From Sphingobacteriaceae bacterium (GTDB lineage Bacteria > Bacteroidota > Bacteroidia > UBA7662), in NCBI GenBank assembly GCA_013824115.1, contig PNNG01000004.1:45497-109496 (forward strand): DNA of 64,000 bases, given 5' to 3'. How positions within the stretch are numbered: the stretch's first letter is position 1; every line of letters starts with the position of its first letter. Positions 9,351-17,640 of this stretch are shown one piece after another. Under the pieces are notes generated by a model, which was not told the DNA's origin, ran no database searches, and saw only the letters and a list, made by a program, of their open reading frames with translations. The translations under genes were made by a program, and so were the position numbers.

Positions 9351-10145
9351 ATGTCGCAATTACTGCACTGGCACCCCAAAAAGGTTCGCCTGTTTTTGAT
9401 ATTGGGTGGTTTTTTCATTGCCAATGCCTTGCTCGCCGAATTTATTGGCGTCAAAATTTTTTCGTTGGAGAAAAGCTTGGGCTGGGAGGGATTGAATTTA
9501 TCGCTGTTCGGACAAACTGGCCTTGGCTTTAACCTCACTGCGGGTGTGCTGCTGTGGCCCGTAGTATTCATCATGACCGACATCATCAACGAATATTTCG
9601 GCATGAAAGGCGTTCGCAGCTTTAGTTTTTTGGCGGCTGTGCTCATTGCCTATGCCTTTGGAATGGTGTTTTTTGCCATGAAATTGGTTCCGGCCGACTT
9701 TTGGCCAGCATCAGCCGAAGCACGCGGCATTGCCGATATGCAGTTGGCCTACGAAGCCATATTCGGACAAGGGCTTTGGATCATCATTGGCTCTTTGGTG
9801 GCCTTTTTGGTGGGACAGTTGGTGGATGTATTTGTGTTCCACCAGGTAAAAGTGCTCACCGGTGAAGGTAAAATTTGGTTGCGCAGTACGGGTTCAACCC
9901 TCATCTCACAGCTCATCGACAGTTTTGTGGTGTTGTTTATTGCGTTTTACATTGGTGCCGACTGGTCGCTCGGCTTGGTTTTGGCCATTGGCGTGGTCAA
10001 CTACATCTACAAATTCATCGCCGCCATTGTACTCACCCCTTTGATTTATGCAGCCCATTGGGCCATTGACAAATACCTCGGTCCCGAACTTTCTGAACAA
10101 ATGCGCAATGAAGCCCATGGCAGAAATGCCGCTGCATTGGTTTAA
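9351..10145 (+). CDS. yhhQ: Queuosine precursor transporter (VUT family)
   Basis: A 264-residue inner-membrane protein with about six hydrophobic segments. It matches the YhhQ/VUT family, which imports preQ0/preQ1-type precursors for tRNA queuosine. Family marks are IANALLAEFIGVK in TM1, FIMTDIINEYFG after TM2, and STLISQLIDSFVVLF in the fifth segment. The length is normal. No tgt or queuosine synthesis gene is present in the window. The DUF6580 membrane gene follows after 35 bp but appears to have its own -7 box. Confidence 0.88.
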   Translation: MSQLLHWHPKKVRLFLILGGFFIANALLAEFIGVKIFSLEKSLGWEGLNLSLFGQTGLGFNLTAGVLLWPVVFIMTDIINEYFGMKGVRSFSFLAAVLIAYAFGMVFFAMKLVPADFWPASAEARGIADMQLAYEAIFGQGLWIIIGSLVAFLVGQLVDVFVFHQVKVLTGEGKIWLRSTGSTLISQLIDSFVVLFIAFYIGADWSLGLVLAIGVVNYIYKFIAAIVLTPLIYAAHWAIDKYLGPELSEQMRNEAHGRNAAALV

Positions 10146-10149
10146 TTCT

Positions 10150-10157
10150 TATTTTTG
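10150..10157 (+). promoter_or_regulatory. Candidate -7 promoter box for the DUF6580 gene
   Basis: TATTTTTG matches TAnnTTTG exactly and lies 24 bp before the ATG at 10181. A TTG is present upstream, but its spacing is short for a -33 element. Confidence 0.35.
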
Positions 10158-10180
10158 ACACGCAATTCACAAAACGACGT

Positions 10181-10726
10181 ATGAAGATTAGCAAATCACT
10201 TTTGATAATTGGCCTGATAGTATTGGCTGCTGCCACCCGCATCATGCCACACCCCGTGAATTTTGGTCCACTTACCGCCATCGCCCTTTTTGCCGGTGCT
10301 TTGATGCCCAAGCGTTGGATGGCTGTGGTAGCCGTGGTGCTTTCGGCCATGTTGAGCGACGTATTGGTAAATGCCGTTTTGTATAACTATTACGACCTTT
10401 CGTACGTTGTTTCGGCCGGTGCTTTGGGTTTGTATGCTTGTTATGCAGCTTTTATTTTCCTCGGCTCGGGCTTGCAAAATCCCGCTGTTAAATCGGTAGC
10501 CGGCCGTTCGTTGACCGCTTCGGTGATATTCTTCCTGGTGAGTAACGCCTTGGTTTGGGCTTCGGGCAGCATGTACCCAACTACTTTCGGTGGTTTGATG
10601 GCCGCTTACGCAGCTGGTTTGCCTTTCTTCCATTATACCATCCTCGGTGACCTCGTTTACAGCGGTGTGCTGTTCGCAGGCTTTGCTGCCATCATGCAGG
10701 CCCGGCCGGTTTGGTTGAAGAAGTAA
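10181..10726 (+). CDS. DUF6580-type membrane protein, putative transporter component
   Basis: A 181-residue polytopic membrane protein with about five to six TM helices. It opens with a signal-like segment (KSLLIIGLIVLAAATRIM) followed by PHPVNFGPLTAIALFAGA, the hallmark of the DUF6580 family, and has a C-terminal FFHYTILGDLVYSGVLF segment. The family is described as a putative transport protein and resembles ECF substrate-binding (S) components in size and topology, but no substrate is known. A hairpin with a T run follows at 10746-10775. Confidence 0.8.
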   Translation: MKISKSLLIIGLIVLAAATRIMPHPVNFGPLTAIALFAGALMPKRWMAVVAVVLSAMLSDVLVNAVLYNYYDLSYVVSAGALGLYACYAAFIFLGSGLQNPAVKSVAGRSLTASVIFFLVSNALVWASGSMYPTTFGGLMAAYAAGLPFFHYTILGDLVYSGVLFAGFAAIMQARPVWLKK

Positions 10727-10745
10727 TCGGATTAAAGAATAGGAG

Positions 10746-10775
10746 AGCCCTGCTTCGTGAGAGGTGGGGCTTTTT
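10746..10775 (+). terminator. Rho-independent terminator after the DUF6580 gene
   Basis: AGCCC at 10746-10750 pairs with GGGCT at 10767-10771, and the stem is followed by a T run (10771-10775). It lies 20 bp after the stop codon. Confidence 0.65.
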
Positions 10776-10935
10776 CATGCGCTTTTGGCAAGCCGCGGTT
10801 ACGATTTAGATTTAAATGGCGGCATCATAATCGTATAACTCTGAGGATATATTGGTTTGCTGTTGAAAGGGTGTTAACCGTTTTTTAGCATTCTCATGGT
10901 TAATGATGTATTTGAGGCTTTATTGGTCCCATATG

Positions 10936-11004
10936 GCGCCCCGACAGGGCGCTCTTTCAAATGCGTATGTTACGTTGCTACCCAGATATGGCCCCTACAG
11001 GGCC
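10936..11004 (+). repeat. Paired-hairpin repeat, unit 1
   Basis: Hairpin 1 is GCGCCC/GGGCGC (10936-10941 and 10947-10952). Hairpin 2 is GGCCC/GGGCC (10990-10994 and 11000-11004). Their centres are 53 bp apart. The linker ends in TTGCTACCCAGATATG, the orientation-giving core shared with the other units. Confidence 0.75.
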
Positions 11005-11136
11005 GGCCCGGGAATACTAGTCAACGTTATTCTCACACCAGCCTGGCTAGATGCCATTGAGTGAATAAACAATGCTCCTTATGTAAACTGTATTTAGTAC
11101 AGGTTTGTACATGCTGTTAAATTCACAAAGAAAATA

Positions 11137-11204
11137 GGCCCTGTAGGGGCCATATCTGGGTAGCACCACCGGTGCACACAGTAATTGGCACCCTGTAGGG
11201 GTGC
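11137..11204 (-). repeat. Paired-hairpin repeat, unit 2 (inverted)
   Basis: Hairpins GGCCC/GGGCC (11137-11151) and GCACCC/GGGTGC (11188-11204) have centres 52 bp apart. Positions 11137-11165 are the exact reverse complement of 10976-11004 in unit 1 (29 bp). A third small hairpin, GCACC/GGTGC (11163-11175), lies in the linker. Confidence 0.75.
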
Positions 11205-11236
11205 AATATGTGACCAAAAAGAGGTATTCAGAATGC

Positions 11237-11266
11237 AAAAAGCCCCACCTTCCGGCAGGGCTTTTT
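11237..11266 (-). terminator. Terminator of icd (bidirectional shape)
   Basis: AAAAAGCCC (11237-11245) pairs with GGGCTTTTT (11258-11266), and the inner bases extend the stem with wobble pairs. On the minus strand a T run follows the stem, 18 bp beyond the icd stop. Confidence 0.7.
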
Positions 11267-11283
11267 CATTTTGTAGTGCTATA

Positions 11284-12510
11284 TCAAGCCAGCTTGGCTT
11301 GCAAATTGGCATTCAGCTTCTCGAGGAACTCCTCGGTATAGAGGTAATGTTCGCCGTGATTTACTTTGTTTCCGTAGATACAAACGGCCAAATCTTTGGT
11401 CATGAAGCCGGCTTCCACGGTTTCGATACAGACCGCTTCGAGGGTCTGACAAAAACGGATAAGCTCCTGATTATTATCTAATTTACCACGGAATTCTAAA
11501 CCTCTGGTCCAGGCAAAAATGCTGGCAATGGGATTGGTGCTCGTGGGTTTGCCCTGCTGGTGCATGCGGTAGTGGCGGGTAACGGTACCGTGGGCCGCTT
11601 CGGCTTCCATGGTTTTGCCATCGGGGGTAACCAGTACTGAGGTCATGAGTCCGAGCGAGCCGAAACCTTGGGCCACGGTATCGCTTTGTACGTCGCCATC
11701 GTAGTTTTTACATGCCCAAACGAAATTACCGTTCCATTTGAGGGCCGAAGCCACCATATCGTCGATGAGGCGGTGCTCGTACACAATGCCGGCAGCCTCA
11801 AACTGGGCTTTGTAATCGCTCTGGTAAATTTCTTCGAAGATGTCTTTGAAACGACCATCGTACTTTTTGAGGATGGTGTTTTTGGTAGACAGGTACAAAG
11901 GCCATTTTTTCATGAGGGCTTGGTTGAAACAAGCGTGTGCGAAACCACGGATGGATTCGTCGGTATTGTACATGGCCAAAGCCACGCCATCGCCTTTGAA
12001 GTTGTACACTTCAAACTCCTGTACGGTGCCGTCTTCACCTTCGAACTTCACGGTGAGTTTGCCCTTGCCTTTGGTCACAAAGTCGGTAGCGCGGTACTGA
12101 TCGCCAAAAGCGTGGCGACCGATGCAAATGGGGGCGGTCCAGTTGGGTACCAGGCGCGGAATGTTCTGCATCACAATGGGCTCGCGGAAAACGGTGCCAT
12201 CGAGGATGTTGCGGATGGTGCCGTTGGGCGACTTCCACATTTGTTTGAGGCTGAACTCTTTTACCCGTGCTTCGTCGGGGGTGATGGTGGCGCATTTGAT
12301 GCCCACATTGTATTTTTTGATGGCCTCTGCTGCGTCTACGGTCACCTGGTCGTTGGTGGCATCGCGGTGTTCGATGCCCAAATCGTAGTATTTGATGTCG
12401 AGATCGAGGTAAGGAAGAATCAATTTGTCTTTGATGTAGGCCCAAATGATGCGGGTCATTTCATCGCCATCGAGTTCAACGACTGGATTGGCTACTTTGA
12501 TTTTTTGCAT
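11284..12510 (-). CDS. icd: NADP-dependent isocitrate dehydrogenase
   Basis: A 408-residue enzyme converting isocitrate to 2-oxoglutarate with NADP+, in the TCA cycle. It is the homodimeric eukaryotic-like type, opening with [20 protein letters not shown] and carrying [27 protein letters not shown], the SPNGT substrate loop, and [12 protein letters not shown] near the cofactor site. The length is as expected. ATG 12510 is chosen over an in-frame ATG at 12531 because family members begin at MxKIKVANP. The gene stands alone, with repeat clusters on both sides. Confidence 0.96.
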   Translation of the reverse strand: MQKIKVANPVVELDGDEMTRIIWAYIKDKLILPYLDLDIKYYDLGIEHRDATNDQVTVDAAEAIKKYNVGIKCATITPDEARVKEFSLKQMWKSPNGTIRNILDGTVFREPIVMQNIPRLVPNWTAPICIGRHAFGDQYRATDFVTKGKGKLTVKFEGEDGTVQEFEVYNFKGDGVALAMYNTDESIRGFAHACFNQALMKKWPLYLSTKNTILKKYDGRFKDIFEEIYQSDYKAQFEAAGIVYEHRLIDDMVASALKWNGNFVWACKNYDGDVQSDTVAQGFGSLGLMTSVLVTPDGKTMEAEAAHGTVTRHYRMHQQGKPTSTNPIASIFAWTRGLEFRGKLDNNQELIRFCQTLEAVCIETVEAGFMTKDLAVCIYGNKVNHGEHYLYTEEFLEKLNANLQAKLA

Positions 12511-12728
12511 GCTGAAATAAATTGGATGCAATTTTAAGAAAATTTACGGAGGGCTTGGGGCTTGATGTGCGAAAAGGTGCAAATTCTTCGCAGGTATTGA
12601 TTTTTCTTACAAAAGGTCAAATATTGGCGGCCAACGATTGTAGCATGCGAGGCTGTTTTTGGGAAATGACCTTGTGCAAAGCATTCGGCTTAACCATGAT
12701 AGCGGCCCTATGCAAGAGGCACTTCGTA

Positions 12729-12798
12729 CGACCCCATCGGGGTCGGAAATGTATGTGATGCTTTTCTGCTACCCATGTTTGACCCCCTCGGGGTCAAA
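12729..12798 (+). repeat. Paired-hairpin repeat, unit 3
   Basis: Hairpin CGACCCC/GGGGTCG (12729-12745) and a perfect 9-bp-arm hairpin TTTGACCCC/GGGGTCAAA (12778-12798) have centres 51 bp apart. The linker ends CTGCTACCCATG, in the same orientation as unit 1. Confidence 0.75.
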
Positions 12799-12863
12799 CT
12801 AAAATCATCAGTGCGCCAAATAAACGGGTTTTGACCTTCGGTTTGAAAGCCAATAGTAACAAA

Positions 12864-12932
12864 GCACCCCAAAAGGGTGCCATGTAGGTAGATAATAGTT
12901 TAACCGAGATCAAATCGACCCCGAGGGGGTCG
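12864..12932 (-). repeat. Paired-hairpin repeat, unit 4 (inverted)
   Basis: Hairpins GCACCC/GGGTGC (12864-12880) and CGACCCC/GGGGTCG (12916-12932) have centres 52 bp apart. Read on the minus strand, the linker ends in CTACCTACATGG, matching the shared core. Confidence 0.7.
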
Positions 12933-13038
12933 CACTCCGAAATGGTGGTAATGAAGGCGTAATCGAGGCCAGGTACGGATTATTTTAATGAGGATTCATA
13001 AATGGGTAAAATGTAGCATCATGATGATTTATTGCGCC

Positions 13039-13476
13039 TCAGAGAGGTGCCACCTCTGCTTCCTGCTTGGCCAACCGCCGCCTGAAATACCGCTCGCCAG
13101 CAGCATAAAGCACCAAACCAAGCGGAAGGCTCACAAACAACCATCCACCCACTGCAGCACCGGCCCAATGTACCAACTGATCGAACCAGCCGGGATTTAC
13201 CGGTGCAGCGTACGACAGGGCTTCAAAACCCCATTCGCCCAGCCAGGTAAAGGGTACCATGAGCAGCAATTGCAGGGGATACATGAGGTAAATAACCGCC
13301 AAAACAAGGGGAATGTGCAAACGGAATAACCAGCCCAAAGCCAGGCTCAAGACCGTAACTGGCCCCAAAATAGGGAACAATCCGGCCACAAAACCAAAGG
13401 CCAACGAAGCCGACCATTTGCGTGGCGTTAGCTCTTCAAAATTGAAAAGTGCTTTGATTTTTTTGCGCACGGTCAA
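13039..13476 (-). CDS. DUF2062 membrane protein
   Basis: A protein of about 145 residues matching DUF2062 over its whole length. It has a basic N-terminus (RKKIKALF), LTPRKWSASLAFGFVAG, and FPILGP before the first TM, then three to four hydrophobic segments and a basic C-terminal helix. Its function is unknown; the domain is found alone or near glycosyltransferases. No in-frame ATG exists at the 5' end. The start is TTG at 13476 or GTG at 13470, and the GTG gives MRKKIK, which is plausible. Confidence 0.75.
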   Translation of the reverse strand: MTVRKKIKALFNFEELTPRKWSASLAFGFVAGLFPILGPVTVLSLALGWLFRLHIPLVLAVIYLMYPLQLLLMVPFTWLGEWGFEALSYAAPVNPGWFDQLVHWAGAAVGGWLFVSLPLGLVLYAAGERYFRRRLAKQEAEVAPL

Positions 13477-13548
13477 AGGTCGGCTTGAGATGTTAATTTG
13501 CGGTTAATTGGCCTGTCTGAATTTATTTTCACCTTATCTTGATGCGTT

Positions 13549-13989
13549 TTATATATTGTTTTGACTAGATAGCTTGATTTCATCTTCAATCAATTTCTGA
13601 AGACGAATTAATTCCTCTGTTTTGCTCTTTGCCATGTCTAGTCCCTTTAAAACAATTTCTTGAGCCTTAGCCAGATTGTCCATGACGGCATATTCAAAAT
13701 GGCTCGCTTCAACATAAGTATCAATGTTAGACTCTTGTAGTTCAATGAGGCTGTTATACAAATCGCTGATGTCGGTCAAGTGGTAGTTAGAGAAATTTTG
13801 TTCGTCATTTAAGCATTGCAAAATCCTGGCAAATGTAATCCCCAAAGCAGCATTGTATTTTGTTTCTGAGAGCATAGCCTTGCATGCAGAAAAATTCGAG
13901 TCTGCTTGTTCTAAGTTTTTCTCCATCCCGTTCTTTAAAGCAAGCACCTGTGCATTGTGGTCAATAAACTCAGAAATCAAATTGGCCAT
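13549..13989 (-). CDS. Hypothetical helical protein
   Basis: A 146-residue soluble protein that I do not recognise. The composition (Leu, Glu, Lys, Asn, Gln) and heptad-like spacing suggest an all-helical or coiled-coil fold; no signal peptide or TM is visible. The ATG at 13989 is the only good start. By eye the gene is more AT-rich than its neighbours, which could indicate recent acquisition. It has no operon partner. Confidence 0.6.
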   Translation of the reverse strand: MANLISEFIDHNAQVLALKNGMEKNLEQADSNFSACKAMLSETKYNAALGITFARILQCLNDEQNFSNYHLTDISDLYNSLIELQESNIDTYVEASHFEYAVMDNLAKAQEIVLKGLDMAKSKTEELIRLQKLIEDEIKLSSQNNI

Positions 13990-14100
13990 GGTTGATGATT
14001 TTTGGTCGATACTGCATTAAACTGAAAATTACCTACAATTTTGTTGGGTTGTCAAGGGCGGCATGAAATATAAATTTGCATTCAAGCACTGCAGATGGCT

Positions 14101-14790
14101 TTACATCAACTGCTTCATCGCCTCCACCAACTGCTTGGTATTCTGCCGAATTTGGCTAATGCCAGCTTCCATCATGTAGCAAGGAGCCGTGACGATTTTC
14201 AAAGGCACATCCACCTCAATTTGTTCAACGGTGCGCATAGAAGCTTTGCTGCCCAGGCTTTCCATGCCGGCGCTGATGGCGGCAATGTCGTAAGGGGAGG
14301 GGGCTTCGGTGCTGCCCACGGTGAGTTGCGGCGCAAACTCGCTGCCGGCAAAGGCGCTGGCCAATACCGTAGGGCCCATGCACATGGCGCCAATGGGTTT
14401 GCGAGCACGGGCAAAAGCCAGGATGAGCGCTTTTACCTGGGGGTCGATGTCGCCATCGGGACCTTTGAGCGCCCATTGGTTCAGGTTTTTGGCGGCCCCA
14501 AATCCACCTGGAATGAGCAAACCGTCAAAAGCTGTTTCGGTTACGGCATCCAAGGCCAGCACATTTCCACGGGCAATGCGGGCCGATTCTTCGAGCACAT
14601 TGCGGGAGGGTTGCATTTCTTCGCCGGTGAGGTGGTTGATCACATGAAGCTGCGGCTTGTTGGGCGCAATGCACTGGTATTCAAATCCGGCCTCTTCCAA
14701 AGCCAACAAACTCAATACGGCTTCGTGAATTTCGGAACCGTCGTACACCCCGCAACCGGCCAAAAGGACCGCTATTTTCTGCTTTTTCAT
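14101..14790 (-). CDS. elbB: ElbB-type glyoxalase, DJ-1/PfpI superfamily
   Basis: A 229-residue DJ-1/PfpI-fold enzyme. ElbB of E. coli has glyoxalase III-like activity and was linked to isoprenoid production. The elements seen are KIAVLLAGCGVYDGSE at the N-terminus, LIPGGFGAAKNL, and the nucleophile elbow AMCMGPTVLA with Cys137. The length matches the family. ATG 14790 is preferred to an in-frame TTG at 14799. The gene stands alone; the 400-bp gap upstream also serves the divergent fhs. Confidence 0.9.
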   Translation of the reverse strand: MKKQKIAVLLAGCGVYDGSEIHEAVLSLLALEEAGFEYQCIAPNKPQLHVINHLTGEEMQPSRNVLEESARIARGNVLALDAVTETAFDGLLIPGGFGAAKNLNQWALKGPDGDIDPQVKALILAFARARKPIGAMCMGPTVLASAFAGSEFAPQLTVGSTEAPSPYDIAAISAGMESLGSKASMRTVEQIEVDVPLKIVTAPCYMMEAGISQIRQNTKQLVEAMKQLM

Positions 14791-15213
14791 CTGCTTCAAC
14801 TTTTTTCATGAAATTAGGACAAAACACTCTAAATTCGAATCGAATTCGGAAGTCATGCCCCAAAACACCCTGTTTCACAAATATACAGCAACTGTCGTAA
14901 CAGGCACCCCTACAGGTTGGCTCCGGTTTAATCAACCGCAGATTAGGAGGAAAACCGCAAATAGAAATTGGAGCTATTCAATTTTGAGTTTCAGCTCGAT
15001 ATTCACAACGTCTCCGCGGCCTCCGGCAAAACCTCGCAGAGGTTTATTCCAAAAGCCTCCGCAGCACATTGAGCTTGTCGAAATGCGGGAGCTGGCTATC
15101 GCTTTTTGCCGCACTGAATTCAGCCTTTCTGTGACAAAGCAGCGTCAATCCTGCTCAACAGCCTTTAAAATAGTCCCTTAACCTCCGCGCCTCTGCGGTT
15201 TAAAAGCCCCACC
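14791..15213. other. 423-bp gap, leader of elbB and fhs, with a dispersed module
   Basis: Positions 14791-15011 hold the elbB leader and AT-rich sequence without a recognised signal. Positions 15012-15206 are copy A of a dispersed intergenic module (separate entry) that ends eight bases before the fhs ATG. An 84-codon frame on the minus strand here has no protein-like composition. Confidence 0.6.
15012..15206 (+). repeat. Dispersed intergenic module, copy A
   Basis: This is collinear with 27770-27946. Shared landmarks in order are CTCYGCGGCCTCC, an 11-base identical AAAAGCCTCCG placed 39 bp later in both, GCACTGA, CAGCCWTTCTGTG, CAATCCTGCT, CAACAG and a closing CTCTGCGGTT plus A run. The copies differ in spacing between landmarks. 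Confidence 0.65.
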
Positions 15214-16887
15214 ATGCCCACCGACCTCGACATCGCCCGCCTCCACCCACCCAAGCCCATCGCCCTCATCGCCGAAAAAGCCGGTATTCCCACCGATTTG
15301 CTCGAGCCCTACGGCAAGTACAAAGCCAAATTGCCCTTGCACTTAATTCGACCCGAAAAACTGGGCAACAGCAAGCTGATTTTGGTATCGGCCACCACGC
15401 CTACACCGGCTGGAGAGGGCAAAACCACCATCAGCATTGGTCTTACCGACGGACTCAACCACATTGGCAAACAAGCCATGGCAGCCCTGCGCGAGCCGAG
15501 TTTGGGTCCCGTTTTTGGCGTAAAAGGTGGCGCCACTGGGGGTGGACATGCCCAGGTGCAGCCCATGGAAGACATCAACCTGCATTTTACCGGTGATTTT
15601 GCGGCCATTGAAAAGGCACACAACCTACTAGCCGCCATGATCGACAATGCCATTCAGGCCAAAGATCCGCACGTACACATCGACCCCCGCACCGTGCGTT
15701 GGAAGCGGGTGATGGACATGAACGACCGCGCCCTGCGCAACATCGTGGTGGGCATGGGCGGCAAGGCCAATGGCTTCATGCGCGAAACGGGCTTCGACAT
15801 CACGGCTGCATCGGAGGTGATGGCCATTTTGTGCTTTGCCAACGATTTGAGTGACCTCAAACTACGTTTGGGCAATATTTACATCGGCAACGACTTTGAG
15901 GGCAAGCCCGTTTTCGCCCGACAGCTCAGAGCCGAAGGGGCCATGGCTGCCTTGCTGAAAGACGCCATTCAACCCAACCTGGTGCAAACGCTCGAAGGCA
16001 ATCCGGTGCTGTTGCATGGCGGTCCTTTTGCCAACATCGCCCAGGGTACCAATACCGTTTTGGCCACCAAAATGGCTATGAGCATGAGCGATTATGTGGT
16101 TACCGAGGCGGGATTTGCCTTTGACTTGGGTGGCGAAAAATTCCTCGACCTCAAGTGTCGGTACGCTGGCATTTCGCCTGCAGCTGTGGTGTTGGTAACC
16201 ACGGTACGTGCCCTGAAATACCACGGAGGCCAGCCCCTCAAAACGCTCACCGAAGAGGGCATCGAGGCCTTGCAAAAAGGTTTTGCCAATTTGCAGCGAC
16301 ATGCCGAAAATGTGCGCAAGTTTGATTTGGAACCTGTGGTGGCCATCAATAGGTTTCCGTCGGATACCGAAGCCGAATTGTCCAAATTGCTCGAATTGTG
16401 TACCGCAGCGGGTTACAAAGCATCTGTGGCCGAAGTTTGGGCCAAAGGCGGGGCAGGAGCTGCAAACTTGGCGCAATTGGTAGCCGAAGCCGCCGAAAGC
16501 CGCGGAGGCAAGCCACACAAGCTCCTGTACAACAACGAAGTGCCCATGGCTGAAAAGATTGCCACCGTGGCCCGAGAAATTTACCGCGCCAAGGGGGTGA
16601 ACTTTGGTCCCAAAGCCCAGCAAGACCTCAAACAAATCGAAAAGCTGGGCTTGAGCCATTTACCGGTTTGTATTGCCAAAACGCAGTATTCGTTCACCGA
16701 CAATCCCAAAGCCATTGGCACGGCCACCGATTTTGACATCACCATCCGCGAAATTGAAGTTGCTGCGGGTGCCGGATTTGTGATTCCCATTGCCGGTGAA
16801 TTGATGCGCATGCCGGGCTTACCGAACAATCCTGCTGCTGAGAACATCGATATTGATGCAGAGGGGCAGATCAGTGGGTTGTTTTGA
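15214..16887 (+). CDS. fhs: Formate--tetrahydrofolate ligase
   Basis: A 557-residue enzyme that makes 10-formyl-THF from formate, THF and ATP, feeding purine and methionyl-tRNA formylation. It carries the P-loop TPAGEGKTT (~residues 64-72), REPSLGPVFG, KGGATGGGHAQV, the NLHFTGD motif, and VTEAGFAFDLGGEKF. The length is exactly typical. It has no operon partner. Copy A of the dispersed module sits directly upstream, so the promoter may lie inside that module. Confidence 0.97.
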   Translation: MPTDLDIARLHPPKPIALIAEKAGIPTDLLEPYGKYKAKLPLHLIRPEKLGNSKLILVSATTPTPAGEGKTTISIGLTDGLNHIGKQAMAALREPSLGPVFGVKGGATGGGHAQVQPMEDINLHFTGDFAAIEKAHNLLAAMIDNAIQAKDPHVHIDPRTVRWKRVMDMNDRALRNIVVGMGGKANGFMRETGFDITAASEVMAILCFANDLSDLKLRLGNIYIGNDFEGKPVFARQLRAEGAMAALLKDAIQPNLVQTLEGNPVLLHGGPFANIAQGTNTVLATKMAMSMSDYVVTEAGFAFDLGGEKFLDLKCRYAGISPAAVVLVTTVRALKYHGGQPLKTLTEEGIEALQKGFANLQRHAENVRKFDLEPVVAINRFPSDTEAELSKLLELCTAAGYKASVAEVWAKGGAGAANLAQLVAEAAESRGGKPHKLLYNNEVPMAEKIATVAREIYRAKGVNFGPKAQQDLKQIEKLGLSHLPVCIAKTQYSFTDNPKAIGTATDFDITIREIEVAAGAGFVIPIAGELMRMPGLPNNPAAENIDIDAEGQISGLF

Positions 16888-16952
16888 GTTTGTTGCTACT
16901 ACAAAAGTGGCTTTTCGGCCGTAATGCTCGTTGAAACTAGGTTTTGCAACAA

Positions 16953-16969
16953 ATACCAAAAGTTGGTAT
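16953..16969. promoter_or_regulatory. Palindromic operator candidate upstream of parDE
   Basis: ATACCAA (16953-16959) and TTGGTAT (16963-16969) form a perfect 7-bp inverted repeat around AAG, 20 bp before the parD ATG. It sits between a TTTG (16943-16946) and a TATATTG (16967-16973) spaced 20 bp apart, which resemble -33 and -7 promoter elements. ParD ribbon-helix-helix proteins normally autorepress at such sites. Confidence 0.6.
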
Positions 16970-16989
16970 ATTGTTTCAAAATTTAACAG

Positions 16990-17244
16990 ATGGCTAAAAA
17001 TACATCCATTTTGTTGGGCGACTATTTCGAGACCTTTATTCAAGGCCAGGTGGAAAGTGGACGTTATGCATCGGCCAGTGAAGTAGTAAGAGCCGCACTC
17101 AGACTATTCGAAGCAGAGGAAAAGAAAACTGCCCTTTTGATAGAGGAATTAAAAAGGGGAGAAGCCTCAGGCATCGATAGCAGCTTTGACCCCCACACAT
17201 TTTTGAAAAGCCTCCATCAAGAGCATTTCAAAGATGAAGTATGA
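16990..17244 (+). CDS. parD: ParD-family antitoxin
   Basis: An 84-residue type II antitoxin. The N-terminal ~45 residues are a ribbon-helix-helix domain with NTSILLGDYFETFI, then GRYASASEVVRAALRLFE, the conserved ParD signature (YxSASEVVRxALR). The C-terminal half is the extended part that wraps the toxin. The stop overlaps the parE start by 11 bp, so the pair is translationally coupled, with antitoxin first as usual. A palindromic operator candidate lies at 16953-16969, which suggests autoregulation. Confidence 0.92.
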   Translation: MAKNTSILLGDYFETFIQGQVESGRYASASEVVRAALRLFEAEEKKTALLIEELKRGEASGIDSSFDPHTFLKSLHQEHFKDEV

Positions 17245-17536
17245 GGTTTCGAGGCAGGCTAGCCAGGATTTGAGACGCATTTGGCAATACACTTTAGAAA
17301 ATTGGTCGTTGCAGCAAGCGGATGAATACATCGAAATGCTCCTAGATCATTTTAAGCAGCTTGGTGACAATCCGTTTTTGGGTAAAGATCGCAGCTACCT
17401 CATTCCAAGCTATCGCTCCTTGAAAGTGGGCTCACACCTAATTTTCTACCGAACCCATAAGAATGGCGGAAATGTTCTAATTGTGAGGGTGCTTCATCAA
17501 AGTATGGATTCGAAGAGATGGTTATCTTTCGGATGA
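17234..17536 (+). CDS. parE: ParE/RelE-superfamily toxin
   Basis: A 100-residue toxin of the ParE group. Characterised members poison DNA gyrase, although RelE-fold relatives can instead cleave mRNA. Seen here are YEVSRQASQDLRRIWQYT at the N-terminus, YIEMLLDHFKQLGDNP, the RSLKVGSHLIFYR core strand pair and VLIVRVLHQSMD near the C-terminus, all as in ParE. It starts inside the end of parD. A gyrA gene is present elsewhere in the window (57.6-60.1 kb). Confidence 0.9.
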   Translation: MKYEVSRQASQDLRRIWQYTLENWSLQQADEYIEMLLDHFKQLGDNPFLGKDRSYLIPSYRSLKVGSHLIFYRTHKNGGNVLIVRVLHQSMDSKRWLSFG

Positions 17537-17640
17537 AGTGATCAAGCTAGATTTTTCTTCTGGTAAGCACGAAAGATGGAGGCTTAGCTCATTTTGCCAA
17601 TACGCATTCGGCTTCAATAAGCTACTACTATCATTAACGT

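Larger units (their letters stand above)
10727..11283. other. 557-bp gap with terminators and paired-hairpin repeats
   Basis: No credible gene is present. From left to right it holds the DUF6580 terminator, ~150 bp of AT-rich sequence with nothing recognised, repeat unit 1 (10936-11004), ~130 bp with nothing recognised, repeat unit 2 in the opposite orientation (11137-11204), and the icd terminator (11237-11266). Short frames here mostly translate the repeats. Confidence 0.7.
12511..13038. other. 528-bp gap with paired-hairpin repeats
   Basis: This is the upstream region of icd. From 12511 to ~12725 nothing recognisable is seen apart from the icd leader. Repeat unit 3 (12729-12798) and inverted unit 4 (12864-12932) follow. 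Positions 12933-13038 hold no gene or clear signal. Confidence 0.65.

Noticed and set aside
10196..10633. 145-codon frame antisense to the DUF6580 gene
   Set aside because: Its composition (His, Gln, Ser, Thr rich) is that of a shadow of a membrane protein read backwards; the plus-strand frame has the TM pattern and family motifs.
11047..11312. Short minus-strand frames in the gap after icd
   Set aside because: They run across repeat unit 2 and the icd terminator and lack protein-like composition or a start signal.
10936..12932. Repeats mistaken for a CRISPR array
   Set aside because: There are only two hairpins per unit, stems differ in sequence, orientation alternates, and there are no equal-length unique spacers or cas genes.
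14681..14935. 84-codon minus-strand frame upstream of elbB
   Set aside because: It overlaps the start of elbB in another frame, is Arg/Gly/Phe rich, and has no domain or conservation clue.
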